Made by a program: the position numbers and the translations under genes. 38,860 nt of DNA from positions 847,223-886,082 of the forward strand of contig BFEA01000438.1 in the NCBI GenBank assembly GCA_003427395.1, in the 5' to 3' direction. Below, in pieces: positions 1-8,711 of the stretch. Under the pieces are notes generated by a model. It did no database searches and was not told where the DNA came from. It worked only from the letters and a program-made list of their open reading frames with translations. The DNA comes from Chara braunii (Eukaryota > Streptophyta > Charophyceae > Charales > Characeae). The first letter of the stretch is position 1. Every line of letters starts with the position of its first letter.

Positions 1-537
1 GGCCTGCCAAAAACGCTGACCCCGAAGACTCATTTCCGGCTCTAGGCCCGCGCCCTCTTTCTTTTAGTATCAAGGCCCCCGCGTGGGTCTGCCCCGCCGC
101 TTGTCCATGCAGGGTATTCTTTTGGAATTCTGCTACTCTAGGCAATTTCGGCTGCCGCCGCCTCTTAAAACGTCCGTAGCCTCACAATAAATGGCCGGTG
201 CCTCCGTTCCCTCGACCATTTTGCCGGCCTTTAGTATCATCTCGGCCTTTCACGGTCGTACCCTCTCGTCCAACCCTTCGGTAGTTGTCCGCTGTGGTAG
301 CCTCTTTGTGTTCGTCGGTAGCTTATGTCTTAGGTCCTCTTCGCAAAAATACCGTTGTTCAACGCTTGAGTTCGTTTGAACTGAATGTCGTAGCCCGGCC
401 ACTCGTTCCGCCAACCTGTCGTGGGATTTTACCCGTGGTTGGTGAGCCCCTGTCAGGTAGAAATCAACAAATAGAAACCTTGTAGCGTGCCCTTGTAAGA
501 GAAGTAAAGGGCGGCGTAGGGTTGGAGCCGCCCGACA
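1..537 (-). repeat. 3' LTR, first 537 bp only (U3 start)
   Basis: This stretch is a direct repeat of 16130-16666. It ends at 537 in ACA, which is TGT on the minus strand. To the right of that point the two copies diverge: here into the polypurine tract, at the right copy into flanking DNA. The remaining 3.4 kb of this LTR lies left of the window. Small plus-strand ORFs here repeat in the other copy and are not taken as genes. Confidence 0.92.
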
Positions 538-556
538 GCAGCCCCCCCCCCATTCT
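538..556 (-). other. Polypurine tract for plus-strand priming
   Basis: A run of ten C (542-551) reads as a G run on the minus strand, four bases upstream of the TGT that opens the 3' LTR. Position and composition fit the polypurine tract of an LTR retroelement. Confidence 0.75.
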
Positions 557-701
557 CGACGTCCCCGGCGAGCGATCTGGGTATATCCAAAATAAGGGAG
601 GAGAAAAGCTGACTCCTAATCTCTATCCATCAACCCAAGATTGTCTTCTTTTTCCTCACCGAGTCCCTTTTTGTTGTTTTTTCTTCTTTCTTTGCTTCTT
701 C
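557..701 (-). other. Short 3' untranslated stretch of the retroelement
   Basis: This lies between the end of the pol frame and the polypurine tract. It is T-rich on the plus strand (A-rich in the sense RNA) and shows no gene. Confidence 0.5.
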
Positions 702-1283
702 TTAACTAATCTCTTTTTGACCCCTAATTGGTTGGTGGGACCTCCGTTGCCTGTTCTTATGGCGGCGCTCCCTCTCTGTCTTGTTTACTACCAGTATGGC
801 CTTAATAGTCTCCTTGCCGTTTCGCTTCTTTTCCTTCCTCAACGCGGCTGATTCTACGACTTGGCACTTCTTCTTCTTCGTGCCTTTCCATTGCTTACCC
901 CTGACTCCTAGGACCTTTTCTTTCCCCTTTCTTGTAGACATCTTAGAGGAATCTCCTGTCTCGTGAGTGACTTCACCAATAGGGTCTTCTTCACGCTCCT
1001 CTGGGCTTCCTAGCCGCTTGTCGGCTTCTTCTTTCTCTTTGTCCTTCCGCAGTTGCGAAGTAGGTTCCTTTCGTTCCTTAAAGATTTTTAAGCGTGCACC
1101 TGACACCGGTTCCGCCCATCTGGCTCCATCTAGTTCCTCTATCAGATAGGCTCCACCTTTCAGCCTCTTTACCACACGATAGGGCCCCATCCATCGGTTC
1201 ACTAACTTCCCAGTCCAAGTCCTTTCTAACGAAGAATCGTAAAGCAAGACTAGACCTCCCTCGAGTATCCCTTCTTGCCTGAC
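702..1283 (-). pseudogene. pol, integrase C-terminal part (GPY/F module and charged tail)
   Basis: This is the third segment of the pol frame, in the same reading frame as the integrase core and cut off from it by a TGA at 1284-1286. Its start carries the GPY/F module of Ty3/gypsy integrases (WMGPYRVVKRLKGGAYLIEE, about 1130-1195), which helps bind DNA. After it comes a tail of about 120 residues rich in Lys, Arg and Glu. No chromodomain was recognised. There is no upstream ATG, so it is only expressed if the TGA is read through or absent in other copies. Confidence 0.8.
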
Positions 1284-1985
1284 TCAGATATGCTTATCCC
1301 ATCTCTCCTTCTCCTTTCCCCTCTGGATCTTTAACTTTTCTGTAGCATCCAGGGTGCTATCCTCAAGAGTCTCGGCTATTTGTTTGACTCTAGCGGCCAA
1401 CAACTGTTCTCTAGTCGAGACCTCCTCCCAGTCAATCGTTTGCCAAGAATCAATATGGAACTCTATTGGTAAGGGGCAGTACCACAAAGAGTAGGGTGGA
1501 TACCTCGTAGTTGATCGAACAGTAATATTATCCACCCAGACAGCGAATCTTAGGTACCTAGGCCACTTCTTCTCCCTACCTTCGCACCATTTGATGAGCG
1601 CATTCACTAAAGACTGATGTGCTCTCTCTACGGGAGTATTAGTTTGGGGATGGTACGCCGTAGATAGCGACACCCGTATCCCCGCCTTCTGAAGCAGTTC
1701 CTGGACTTCTTTGGCCATAAATTCTGACCCCCTATCCATAACAATCTTCCCCACACTACCATACCGAGTGATATACTCCGTTATATATCCTCTAACAGTC
1801 TTGCCTGTTTTTTGCTTCAATGGCCATGCCTCTACAAACCCGGTCAAGTCGTCCCTAATGTCCATGATATAATTCATTCCCCCTTTTCCTTTGGGCATCT
1901 TAACTAAATCCACGTGAACTTTTTGACCTACTGCTATAGGGTACGAAGGAAACAGTGGTTCCTTATACTTAACCACTGCCCTTTT
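1284..1985 (-). pseudogene. pol, integrase catalytic core (rve)
   Basis: This is the retroviral-type integrase core that inserts the cDNA into the genome. The DDE residues are visible in order: Asp in HVDLVK (near 1910), Asp in VMDRGSEF (near 1730) and Glu in PVERAHQSL (near 1625). The spacing is normal for the family. The segment lies between a TAG (1986-1988) and a TGA (1284-1286), both in frame with the neighbouring pol segments, so it is the middle of a once continuous polyprotein. It has no convincing initiation codon of its own. Confidence 0.9.
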
Positions 1986-4112
1986 CTAACACTCAACGCA
2001 TGTGAGACAATACGCTTCCACGTCCCTATATAGACCATCCCACCAATAAAGGTTCCTGACCTTCTCAAAGGTTCCTTTCACTCCTCTGTGTCCCCCAACG
2101 ACCCCGTCGTGAAGTTTCGCTATTATGTCCTGTTGCTCACCCTCGTCACAGACGACCCTCATTGGCATCCCGTTCTTAGGTGGCCTCTTGAAGAGGTGAC
2201 CCGCCCTTAGGCAATATTGTTGAGCCTCCTTCCTAACCTTGTCATCCAGCTCGGCCTCACCTATGAGATACCGCCCTATCCGGTGGTATTTCCCCGTATA
2301 GAGGTTCGCGAGGAACAGAGGAGTCCTGGCCGCACTTGTCTCTACTCTTAGAGAGCCTATCTCCATCTGTAAAAACTTGTCAACTCCTCCAGGCGATCCT
2401 AGGTTCCCTTCTTCTAACAGGATTCGTGATAAGCCATCAACAACTGAATTCTTAGCTCCCGATATCCGTACCACCACATAGTCGAACATTCTTATATGCA
2501 TGAGCCATCTAGTAATGGTGGGATCCATCAACGAAAAATCTTTATGTAGGACGACCGCCACCGCCGTTAGGTCAACCCTCAGAACAAATGTTCGACCGTA
2601 AATGTAATGACGAAAGACATTCGGGCAGTGAAGTACCCCTAGGACTTCTTTCTTAAACTGTGAGTAGTTCCTTTCCGTGGTGTTTAAGGTCTTACTCTCG
2701 AATCTAAGAGGTCTCTCACGACCCTCCTGGTCTTTCTGAGCTAAGACTCCCCCAACGGAGGCAGGCCCCACATCTGTGCATACTACAAACGGTCGCTTCT
2801 CCTCGTCCTCAAAGTAAGGAACACCGAGGACTTGTCCCCCTTCTTTAAATTCATCCTTTAGGGCTCTCATAGTATCCTTTTGCTCACTCGTCCAACTCCA
2901 TTCCACTCCTTTGCGCAAGAGCCTTCTTAGCGGTTCGGCTTTTCCAGCATAGCCCTTTATAAAGTTCTTCCAGAACCCAACTACCCCCAGAAACTGACGT
3001 ATATCGGTAATATGCAGTAACGGAGTAGGCCAGTTCATAAGCTTCTCTAACTTTGCGGGGTCCGGTCTCCTACCATCCTTGTCACAGAAGTAGCCTAGTA
3101 TCTTTATAGAAGACATCGCCCACCTACTCTTAGTCCCGCTTACAGTTAGATTAGCATCCTCCAACTTCACTAACACTTTCTTAATATCTTCAGCGTGAGT
3201 AGTGACGAACTTCCTTACCCCAGACCTCACCTCAGTCTCGTCCTTCTCATAGGGTCCCTTGATTGGAAAATCATCTAGGAAGACCTCTACCAACTTCGGT
3301 ATAAGCTCTCCTAAGACTGCCACCATTGCTCTTTGGAAGACTCCCATGCCATTTGTCCATCTCATTGGCACCACCATCATCTGTATTAGCCCTAATGGCG
3401 TGTGCATTGCAGTTAGATGCCGGTCTCGATAATCAAGCGGAATCTCGTCGTAGCCTGAGAAAAGGTCACAGACCGAGTAAATCGAGCGTCCAGCCGGTCC
3501 TTCAGAGAGAAGATCTGCATTTGGAATAGATCCGATGTCCCTAAATGTAACCTTATTCGTTTTCTGAAGGTCTTGTATCCATCGGAGCTTCCCATTCGAC
3601 TTCCGAATGAAAAACCATCTGTTGGCGTAGGCGCTCTCACATGGTTCTGCTACGAACATTCTTGTCTTCTCCTTTAAAAAATTCACTATCATCTCCTTTT
3701 CCTTTTGCGCGCACTTCCACCCGGCATCATTCCACGGCACGTGCGGCACCGTATAGATCCTTGCGGGCTTCGCATATCTGGGACCTATCCTTCCTCTCTC
3801 CGCGTCACAAAAGGCTACTGCCTTGTCGCACGCTCTTAAGGTGTCTATTATCAACTCCCTCTCTTCTTTAGTTATGTTCCCGTCACCTATGTCCATCCCC
3901 TCTATCCTATCATCGATAATTTTTTGCCCGTCGGTAGCCTTTCGCTCCCTAATCATGTGAGTCATCTCTTCCTCAGTGATTTCTATCTCCCCGGTCCTAT
4001 CACGACTTACCGCGGCTGGCTTGACTTTTTGTGCTATTGTTTTGTATCTTTTTCCCCCGCCGTGTGGGGGAATTCCTCCAAAAAAGATAGATTCACGCAC
4101 CCACCAAACTCG
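1986..4112 (-). CDS. pol, reverse transcriptase, RNase H and integrase zinc finger
   Basis: The frame opens after a TGA at 4113-4115, has no usable ATG, and lies in -1 relative to the protease ORF, so it is read as a frameshift product. RT motifs: CDLFSGYDEIPL with the first catalytic Asp (near 3460), MRWTNGMGVFQRAM (near 3350) and FLDDFPIKG with the paired Asp (near 3275). FLDD replaces the usual YxDD. RNase H follows at about 2800-2430, with TDVGPASVGGVLAQ, ERNYSQFKKE and the terminal NSVVDGLSRI. The integrase HHCC finger (about 2110-1989) runs from LHDGVVGGHRG to CLTCVEC and ends directly at TAG 1986-1988. The integrase core continues in the same frame beyond it. All RT and RNase H catalytic acids expected by eye are present. 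Confidence 0.92.
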   Translation of the reverse strand, partial: RVWWVRESIFFGGIPPHGGGKRYKTIAQKVKPAAVSRDRTGEIEITEEEMTHMIRERKATDGQKIIDDRIEGMDIGDGNITKEERELIIDTLRACDKAVAFCDAERGRIGPRYAKPARIYTVPHVPWNDAGWKCAQKEKEMIVNFLKEKTRMFVAEPCESAYANRWFFIRKSNGKLRWIQDLQKTNKVTFRDIGSIPNADLLSEGPAGRSIYSVCDLFSGYDEIPLDYRDRHLTAMHTPLGLIQMMVVPMRWTNGMGVFQRAMVAVLGELIPKLVEVFLDDFPIKGPYEKDETEVRSGVRKFVTTHAEDIKKVLVKLEDANLTVSGTKSRWAMSSIKILGYFCDKDGRRPDPAKLEKLMNWPTPLLHITDIRQFLGVVGFWKNFIKGYAGKAEPLRRLLRKGVEWSWTSEQKDTMRALKDEFKEGGQVLGVPYFEDEEKRPFVVCTDVGPASVGGVLAQKDQEGRERPLRFESKTLNTTERNYSQFKKEVLGVLHCPNVFRHYIYGRTFVLRVDLTAVAVVLHKDFSLMDPTITRWLMHIRMFDYVVVRISGAKNSVVDGLSRILLEEGNLGSPGGVDKFLQMEIGSLRVETSAARTPLFLANLYTGKYHRIGRYLIGEAELDDKVRKEAQQYCLRAGHLFKRPPKNGMPMRVVCDEGEQQDIIAKLHDGVVGGHRGVKGTFEKVRNLYWWDGLYRDVEAYCLTCVEC

Positions 4113-5215
4113 TCATCGTCAACCTCCTTCTCATAGGCCATTCCATCGACCACGTACTTGCCCTCCAAGTCCTCAACTTCAATCTTCGCCCCTTTCACTT
4201 TATGCGGTTCAAGAGTGACTTCCTCGGGGATCGTCTGACAACTTCTCGTTTTTAACAGTCCCTTGTTCTGTAGGGAAACCTTATGACGTTTGTCAAATTC
4301 ATTCACAGTTTTTAGAGTGACTCTACTTCCCTCGGGCCCGTCTATGGTAACCGTCTGGCTCCCATCACGCTTATTCTCGGTGGTGGCATTGACACGTGTC
4401 AGCCATGTTCGTCCAAGGATTGGCTCCGACGAGCAGTGTTCAACTGTAAATACAGGTACAGTGGTCTCAACCCCAGCGACTACGACTTTGGCGTTATGAT
4501 ACACTCCTAGCGCAGGCTGCTTTAGCTTGTTGGCTGATACCATGGTCATGGCTACACTCCTGTCCACCTCTAGACCCAGCTTTCGGGCCACTTTATCCTC
4601 ATAGACGGTAGACTCAGACCCGTCATCTACTATAACTTTCATCCTTATCCCATTGACGGTGGCGCTCAACTTCACGCTACCTAGAACATAGAAATAATCG
4701 TCTGCACCATCATTGGTTTTTATATGTTCTACTCCTCCTTTCTCCGCCGCTAGAACGGATGTCTTCATTTTTATCTTCGGTTCGCTTGAAGTCGCAGCCT
4801 CTGCTAGTGACACCTCAACCTTCTTCATCATTTCTATTAGCTCATCTCGCGTTGGTCCACAACTGGCTATGAATTCTTGCAAGGTAATAGGAATGGACAT
4901 ATCCATAGCCCTCCTTAACAGCTCCCTCAAATCTACCTCATCCAATGAACTTTTCAAGTGAAACTTCTTGGCCTCTCTTTTTCTAGGGGACTGAGGTGAC
5001 TTGGGCGACTCCACCTGCTCATCCATCATTGGTTGGTCTTGGTTTTCTTTCTTTCCTTTACTTGATTCACCAACACCCTGAATGCAAACGTAAACTTCAC
5101 CATTATCCTCTGTATCTTCAAACTTAATAGAAGAAATCCTTATCCCGGGACTTTTCGGTAGCTCTTCAAGATCCTCCTCAAATATCACTCGGGAAACCTT
5201 CGTTGCCGCTGACTC
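4034..5215 (-). CDS. Retropepsin-like protease ORF (pro)
   Basis: The frame is open from 5215 to a TAG at 4034 and overlaps pol by about 80 bases. Its middle is a retroviral-type aspartic protease: IVDDGSESTVY carries the catalytic Asp loop (near 4625), with DDGS where DTG or DSG is usual, and PILGRTWLTRV (near 4420) is the conserved ILG-xx-L strand. The domain is thought to cleave the Gag-Pol polyprotein. The first 150 residues are acidic and basic without a known fold. The frame is the same as gag but is separated from it by TGA 5249-5251 and TAA 5216-5218. An ATG at 5243, three bases after the gag stop, would give a natural start if the TAA were a nonsense mutation. The C-terminal overlap holds the frameshift signal. 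Confidence 0.85.
   Translation of the reverse strand, partial: ESAATKVSRVIFEEDLEELPKSPGIRISSIKFEDTEDNGEVYVCIQGVGESSKGKKENQDQPMMDEQVESPKSPQSPRKREAKKFHLKSSLDEVDLRELLRRAMDMSIPITLQEFIASCGPTRDELIEMMKKVEVSLAEAATSSEPKIKMKTSVLAAEKGGVEHIKTNDGADDYFYVLGSVKLSATVNGIRMKVIVDDGSESTVYEDKVARKLGLEVDRSVAMTMVSANKLKQPALGVYHNAKVVVAGVETTVPVFTVEHCSSEPILGRTWLTRVNATTENKRDGSQTVTIDGPEGSRVTLKTVNEFDKRHKVSLQNKGLLKTRSCQTIPEEVTLEPHKVKGAKIEVEDLEGKYVVDGMAYEKEVDDDEFGGCVNLSFLEEFPHTAGEKDTKQ
4052..4085 (-). promoter_or_regulatory. Programmed -1 ribosomal frameshift signal between protease and pol
   Basis: On the minus strand the heptamer TTTTTTG (4085-4079) sits in the protease frame as T TTT TTG, a legal X XXY YYZ slippery site. 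After a 6-nt spacer (GAGGAA, 4078-4073) comes a stem of TTCCCCC (4072-4066) with GGGGGAA (4058-4052), closed by a 7-nt loop ACACGGC. A one-base slip back at the heptamer enters the pol frame exactly. Such a signal sets the Gag-Pro to Pol ratio in many retroelements. The signal is intact in this copy. Confidence 0.85.
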
Positions 5216-5248
5216 TTATGCTTGTTTTGCCTTTGCCTCATTCATCCT

Positions 5249-6718
5249 TCACCTCCTGATGTCTACATTGATCTTCATCGAGGGTAGGAAGGGCACTAGC
5301 TTCCCTTCATCCGCCCACATCACATACTTCCGATCATTTAACTCGATGATGCCTTCCGTCAGGGTTTCCATCATCGTACGACAGTCTCTCTTTTGGTGGT
5401 CCTCATCCCCACAGTAGATACAAGCCTTACTATTCCAAGTCCGCTTCGGACTAGGGTCCCCGCGATTCTCCGTTCGGGAAGCGGCTTGAGTCGGAGTCTC
5501 TTCCTTTCTTTGATTACTACTTTGTAGCTTCTCCACCGCCGCCTTCATAACTTGTATCTGCTTCACCATCTCCTCCTCTCGTCTTTCAGACCTCCTAACC
5601 TCTATTTCTTCCTTCGGCTTCCACCGACTATCTTTAATGTTGGACCACTTGGAAGAAGTCCCCCATTCGCCGTCGTTCCTTTTCCAATCTCCTCTTCCTC
5701 CTTTCTTCCAACCGCTATCGCCTCTGATCGACTCCCCCTTCCTAGGCGAGTCTGTGCCGACATCTCTTCCTTCAATTTGGGGTCTTCTATCCTCATACTG
5801 AGGTCTTCCTCCCCCATTGTCCGCAGTTACTTCCTTCCCTAGTTTGTCGAGGATCCTTGCGAGGTGTGCTTTAGCGCTTTGTCCCTCTGTATCGTGGACT
5901 AAAAGCTTGACTTGATCGAACACCACCCTGGATGGAAGATCCCTCATGATCTTATCGTATTTCTCTCGGGATAAGAACCCTAAAAATATCCCGCATCGCT
6001 CTATCTCCCCTATAAACCCTCCTTCTACCAGGGGATTAAACGCCTTCTCGTATCTCCTCGCAAACGCTACTAGACTCTCGTTTTCTTGCTTCTTCATCCT
6101 TTTCAAGTCGTCTATTGAGTAAGAGGTCTCGTCACATGCGAAGACTCTGGCAACTCTCTCCCGGAACGTCAACCAGCGCCAATTATCTGGGATAGCGTCC
6201 CTCACCTCACGGTCTATTTTTGGGGCCGTATGGTGGAGGAAGTTCACTATCATATCTTGATCACTACATTCTGCTCGCATTCCTAACACTTTCCAATCAT
6301 CTAGGAATGCCGTGACATTATTCCCTGTAAAGATTGTCTGAATCCCAGCCAACCCGGGAGATTGTAGGGCTGGGGCCCCTAGGAAGGGAGACACATAAGT
6401 GTCTGCCGCATACGCCATGGAATGAGGGTCCCTCCTGTAAGGCTCACTCGCGACCTCTCTATGAGGTTCTCTTACCCCAGGATCAACAAACCTTGCCATC
6501 TTTGTCATGTTCAAAGCTTCTTTCCTCCAGCCTTCGCTCCTAGAGCTCCGTCCCTCCGGCTCCTTGACACGAGTATCTAGTTCTCTTAAGACCCTCCTTA
6601 TTCTCTCCGCGTCGTCGTCCACGTCGACGCTCATTTTTCTGTCTGGACTATTCGTTCTCGATTCCTGTGTTTTCACTTCACCTCCTATCGAGGTTAGATA
6701 AGCTCCTTCTTCGTCCAT
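5249..6718 (-). CDS. Gag capsid-nucleocapsid protein
   Basis: The ORF has 489 residues from ATG 6718. A Retrotrans_gag-like capsid region occupies about residues 120-290, with FLDDWKVLGMRAECSDQDM, the WLTFRERV helix, and ENESLVAFARRYEKAFN. A hydrophilic linker rich in Arg, Glu and Lys follows. One CCHC zinc knuckle (CIYCGDEDHQKRDC, about 5383-5424, spacing CX2CX4HX4C) binds RNA near the C-terminus. The ORF starts 29 nt after the stop of the preceding ORF and ends with TGA followed closely by ATG (TGAAGGATG). The protein packages the element RNA into cytoplasmic particles. The reading frame is intact. The N-terminal SIGGE motif recurs at the start of the ORF just upstream. Confidence 0.92.
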   Translation of the reverse strand: MDEEGAYLTSIGGEVKTQESRTNSPDRKMSVDVDDDAERIRRVLRELDTRVKEPEGRSSRSEGWRKEALNMTKMARFVDPGVREPHREVASEPYRRDPHSMAYAADTYVSPFLGAPALQSPGLAGIQTIFTGNNVTAFLDDWKVLGMRAECSDQDMIVNFLHHTAPKIDREVRDAIPDNWRWLTFRERVARVFACDETSYSIDDLKRMKKQENESLVAFARRYEKAFNPLVEGGFIGEIERCGIFLGFLSREKYDKIMRDLPSRVVFDQVKLLVHDTEGQSAKAHLARILDKLGKEVTADNGGGRPQYEDRRPQIEGRDVGTDSPRKGESIRGDSGWKKGGRGDWKRNDGEWGTSSKWSNIKDSRWKPKEEIEVRRSERREEEMVKQIQVMKAAVEKLQSSNQRKEETPTQAASRTENRGDPSPKRTWNSKACIYCGDEDHQKRDCRTMMETLTEGIIELNDRKYVMWADEGKLVPFLPSMKINVDIRR

Positions 6719-6747
6719 CCTTCCTAACTAATCCTTGAACACCATGT

Positions 6748-7257
6748 CTAGCTTTCGACCACACTCCTTAAAGCGGCTAGGATCCTTTCAGTAGGTTCGT
6801 CCAACAATTCTTGCAGCTCTTCGAAGTCAGTGTCTTGTCCTTCTGCCCTGATTACCAAAGCAGTGGTCAACAGAGCCTTCGTATAACGCGAGTTAGCTTC
6901 CAAGGTTCTTAGGGAGACTACGTCAATCACGTCGTTGGAAAACTCTTCAGGCTCACGAACGTCCTCCCTTAGTCTAGTCTTTGCCTCCTCTATAGTCTCT
7001 CTCCACTCCCTGAAAAGTCGCTCTCCTCCAAATTGCGTCGTACAGATCTCAATCTTTGCCAATCGGAGTTCGTCCGCCGCCTTCCAGATAGCACAGATCC
7101 TAGTTTCTTTAATTGTTTTTTTGGTCGCCTCAGCTTCTTCCTCCTGACTCAGCCTTTCGTATTGTATCACTTCTACCCTATCTCGCACAAGGGACCCTTC
7201 AATTTTTGCTCCCTCGACTAGCTGATACTTCCTGGTCTCGCCTCCGATACTAGCCAT
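6748..7257 (-). CDS. Accessory ORF M, helical protein just upstream of gag
   Basis: The ORF has 169 residues from ATG 7257, whose ATGGCTAG overlaps the TAG of the preceding ORF. It is not recognised. The sequence is predicted mostly helical and strongly charged, with long Glu/Lys/Arg-rich stretches, for example around KAADELRLAKIEI. It has no zinc finger, signal peptide or membrane segment. Its N-terminus MASIGGE resembles LTSIGGE near the Gag N-terminus. Being next to gag and helical, it could be an extra structural or assembly protein, but this is only inference. Confidence 0.7.
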   Translation of the reverse strand: MASIGGETRKYQLVEGAKIEGSLVRDRVEVIQYERLSQEEEAEATKKTIKETRICAIWKAADELRLAKIEICTTQFGGERLFREWRETIEEAKTRLREDVREPEEFSNDVIDVVSLRTLEANSRYTKALLTTALVIRAEGQDTDFEELQELLDEPTERILAALRSVVES

Positions 7258-7573
7258 TCCTCCTCTTTTCGTTTTCTCTACGGATCTCTCTTATCCTCCT
7301 TGCTAGAAACTCCTCCCTCCAGTTTATTATTTTTTTCCTTTCTTCCTTATAGATTAAGGCCAACTCTTCAACCTTCTGTTCGAGCGCCCGTAATTCTTGC
7401 ACATTCGTAGAGTCGCTGTACTGCTTATACCCATCCACTAACTGTACTATCCTATCGTTTATCGGGTCCGAGTATGTTTCTATTAACGAGTTAACCTTCT
7501 CGTCACTTCCTGTCACACGCGGGATTCTGCTTCTTGGACTGTCTCGTCCTACTCCTCTTCGTACCTCAGCCAT
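7250..7573 (-). CDS. Accessory ORF L, coiled-coil-like basic protein
   Basis: It has 107 residues from the first ATG at 7573; the frame is open slightly further upstream without an ATG. The N-terminal third is Arg-rich (RRGVGRDSPRSR). The rest looks coiled coil, with heptad-like Leu/Ile around LEQKVEELALIYKEERKK. The end is very basic. The ATG lies 25 nt inside the end of ORF K, and the stop overlaps the start of ORF M in ATGGCTAG, so K, L and M form a coupled chain. The function is unknown. Confidence 0.65.
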   Translation of the reverse strand: MAEVRRGVGRDSPRSRIPRVTGSDEKVNSLIETYSDPINDRIVQLVDGYKQYSDSTNVQELRALEQKVEELALIYKEERKKIINWREEFLARRIREIRRENEKRRNG

Positions 7574-7788
7574 CCTTGAGACCAAACCATCACATCATAG
7601 GTTATTCTTCTCTCTGCTCTCACTAGCTCGAGAACCCTAGGTCTTTCCTTCTCAATTGCCCTTCGAGCAAGTTGTCTGCAACCCTGTTCGTCTAGAGACC
7701 TGGTCGACCGAATTCTAATGACTGATGTCACTCTGCCAGCGAATGATACTCGATTCACTTCTTCCTCTTCAATCACTGCTCCTTGCAT
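7549..7788 (-). CDS. Accessory ORF K, family III domain
   Basis: It has 79 residues from ATG 7788. It is not recognised in any known family. A short beta-like segment (VTSVIRIRSTRSLDEQG) is followed by a helix and a strand (ITYDVMVWSQGW). The pattern resembles ORF G (TLRIPNI...DISYLLKVERLG) and the end of ORF D, so it is placed in family III with moderate confidence. It overlaps ORF L at its 3' end. Confidence 0.6.
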   Translation of the reverse strand: MQGAVIEEEEVNRVSFAGRVTSVIRIRSTRSLDEQGCRQLARRAIEKERPRVLELVRAERRITYDVMVWSQGWLRYEEE

Positions 7789-7840
7789 CGTTAAGTTCGT
7801 CTTGCGCGCTCTTAAGCTTCCATACAAGGTCTATTACGGC

Positions 7841-8230
7841 TCACCATTCATTGTTAGCGAGCGTAAGCCCTTCAACTGGCGGCGACGGTATTCCGATGAA
7901 AGGCCCAACGTAGGTACTCCACGATAAATTCACCCTTAATCGTTGGAGTCTTCTCTTTTCGTCATGCACTATGTTCGAGGCCCGTTGCCAATAACGACCT
8001 TTTTCGTCTTCCTTAAACCTATGTTGCGGCACGTATATTCCCACGTCATACTCATCAAGGTTGATGAAATAGTAAGTGAGAACATACATACCATCTAAAC
8101 CCCACCCTTGACTCTTCAGACCTTCATATCTAACGATCTGATAGGGGATCACTGCTCTCTTCGATATAGAGTTAAGGAAACAGACCAACTTCCTCGACTT
8201 CCCCTCATCTAGTCTCCTACACCTCCTCAT
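7841..8230 (-). CDS. Accessory ORF J, family I domain (intact copy)
   Basis: It has 129 residues from ATG 8230. This is one of three copies of an unrecognised domain. Diagnostic stretches are AVIPYQIVRYEG, YFINLDEYDVGIYVP, YWQRASNIVHDEKRRL, LSWSTYVGPF and GIPSP. The same order is seen in ORFs F and H. The start codon overlaps a short frame in ATGAGGAGGTGTAG; that frame (ATG 8265) runs from just after the ORF I stop. No catalytic motif is evident. The alternation of hydrophobic strands and helices suggests a small globular alpha/beta fold. Confidence 0.72.
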   Translation of the reverse strand: MRRCRRLDEGKSRKLVCFLNSISKRAVIPYQIVRYEGLKSQGWGLDGMYVLTYYFINLDEYDVGIYVPQHRFKEDEKGRYWQRASNIVHDEKRRLQRLRVNLSWSTYVGPFIGIPSPPVEGLTLANNEW

Positions 8231-8296
8231 CCTTGGTCAACTCCCCTAGCATGGCTTCTAATCTTGCTCTTGGTCTTGGAAGCATTTTACCTTGCA

Positions 8297-8626
8297 CTAA
8301 TTCTTTACGGCCCTCACGACTTCAATCAATCTTCCTCTGTCATCTCTTATCTCGTGCTCACCTTCTACTCCGAACAGGCCTGTGTCAAGGTAGAGTTCCC
8401 CTTTTTGATCTCGTAGGCAAGAGGTTCCTCTCTCAATCTCTGTCAACCCTGTTTCATCAGATCGAACTCTCCTACAGATCGACGTGCCTAGAGTAGGCAA
8501 GTCCTCCTGGGTCCATTCCGCCAAAAGTCTGAGCAGCTCTTGGGACGTCCACCTACCAAGGTCGTGTTGTCTTAGTTCACGTGATATATTCCCCCCAGAC
8601 TGACTATTCTCGTTCCCTCTGGCCAT
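8297..8626 (-). CDS. Accessory ORF I, family II domain plus tail
   Basis: It has 109 residues from ATG 8626. The segment LGRWTSQELLRLLAEW, followed by a Pro-Thr turn, ICRRVRSDE and LTEIERG, matches the layout of ORF C (LGTSTVELAWLLTYC, RRIVFRIREE, REAEISG) and ORF E. A more acidic tail with YLDTGLFGVEGEH follows and is not shared. No known family was recognised. It sits between two family I copies. Confidence 0.65.
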   Translation of the reverse strand: MARGNENSQSGGNISRELRQHDLGRWTSQELLRLLAEWTQEDLPTLGTSICRRVRSDETGLTEIERGTSCLRDQKGELYLDTGLFGVEGEHEIRDDRGRLIEVVRAVKN

Positions 8627-8711
8627 TCGGGTTATGGTGTCGGTTTATGAAATCAACTATTAGACCTCGACCGATCCCTATCAATGCTTCGTAAGGAATT
8701 CGTGGCCTAGG

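Noticed and set aside
190-200. Small ORFs in both LTR ends (191 and 16320) as LTR genes
   Set aside because: They are conserved only because the LTRs are near-identical, and they lie antisense to the element transcript.
3326-4961. Plus-strand ORFs opposite pol and pro
   Set aside because: Antisense shadows of conserved coding sequence.
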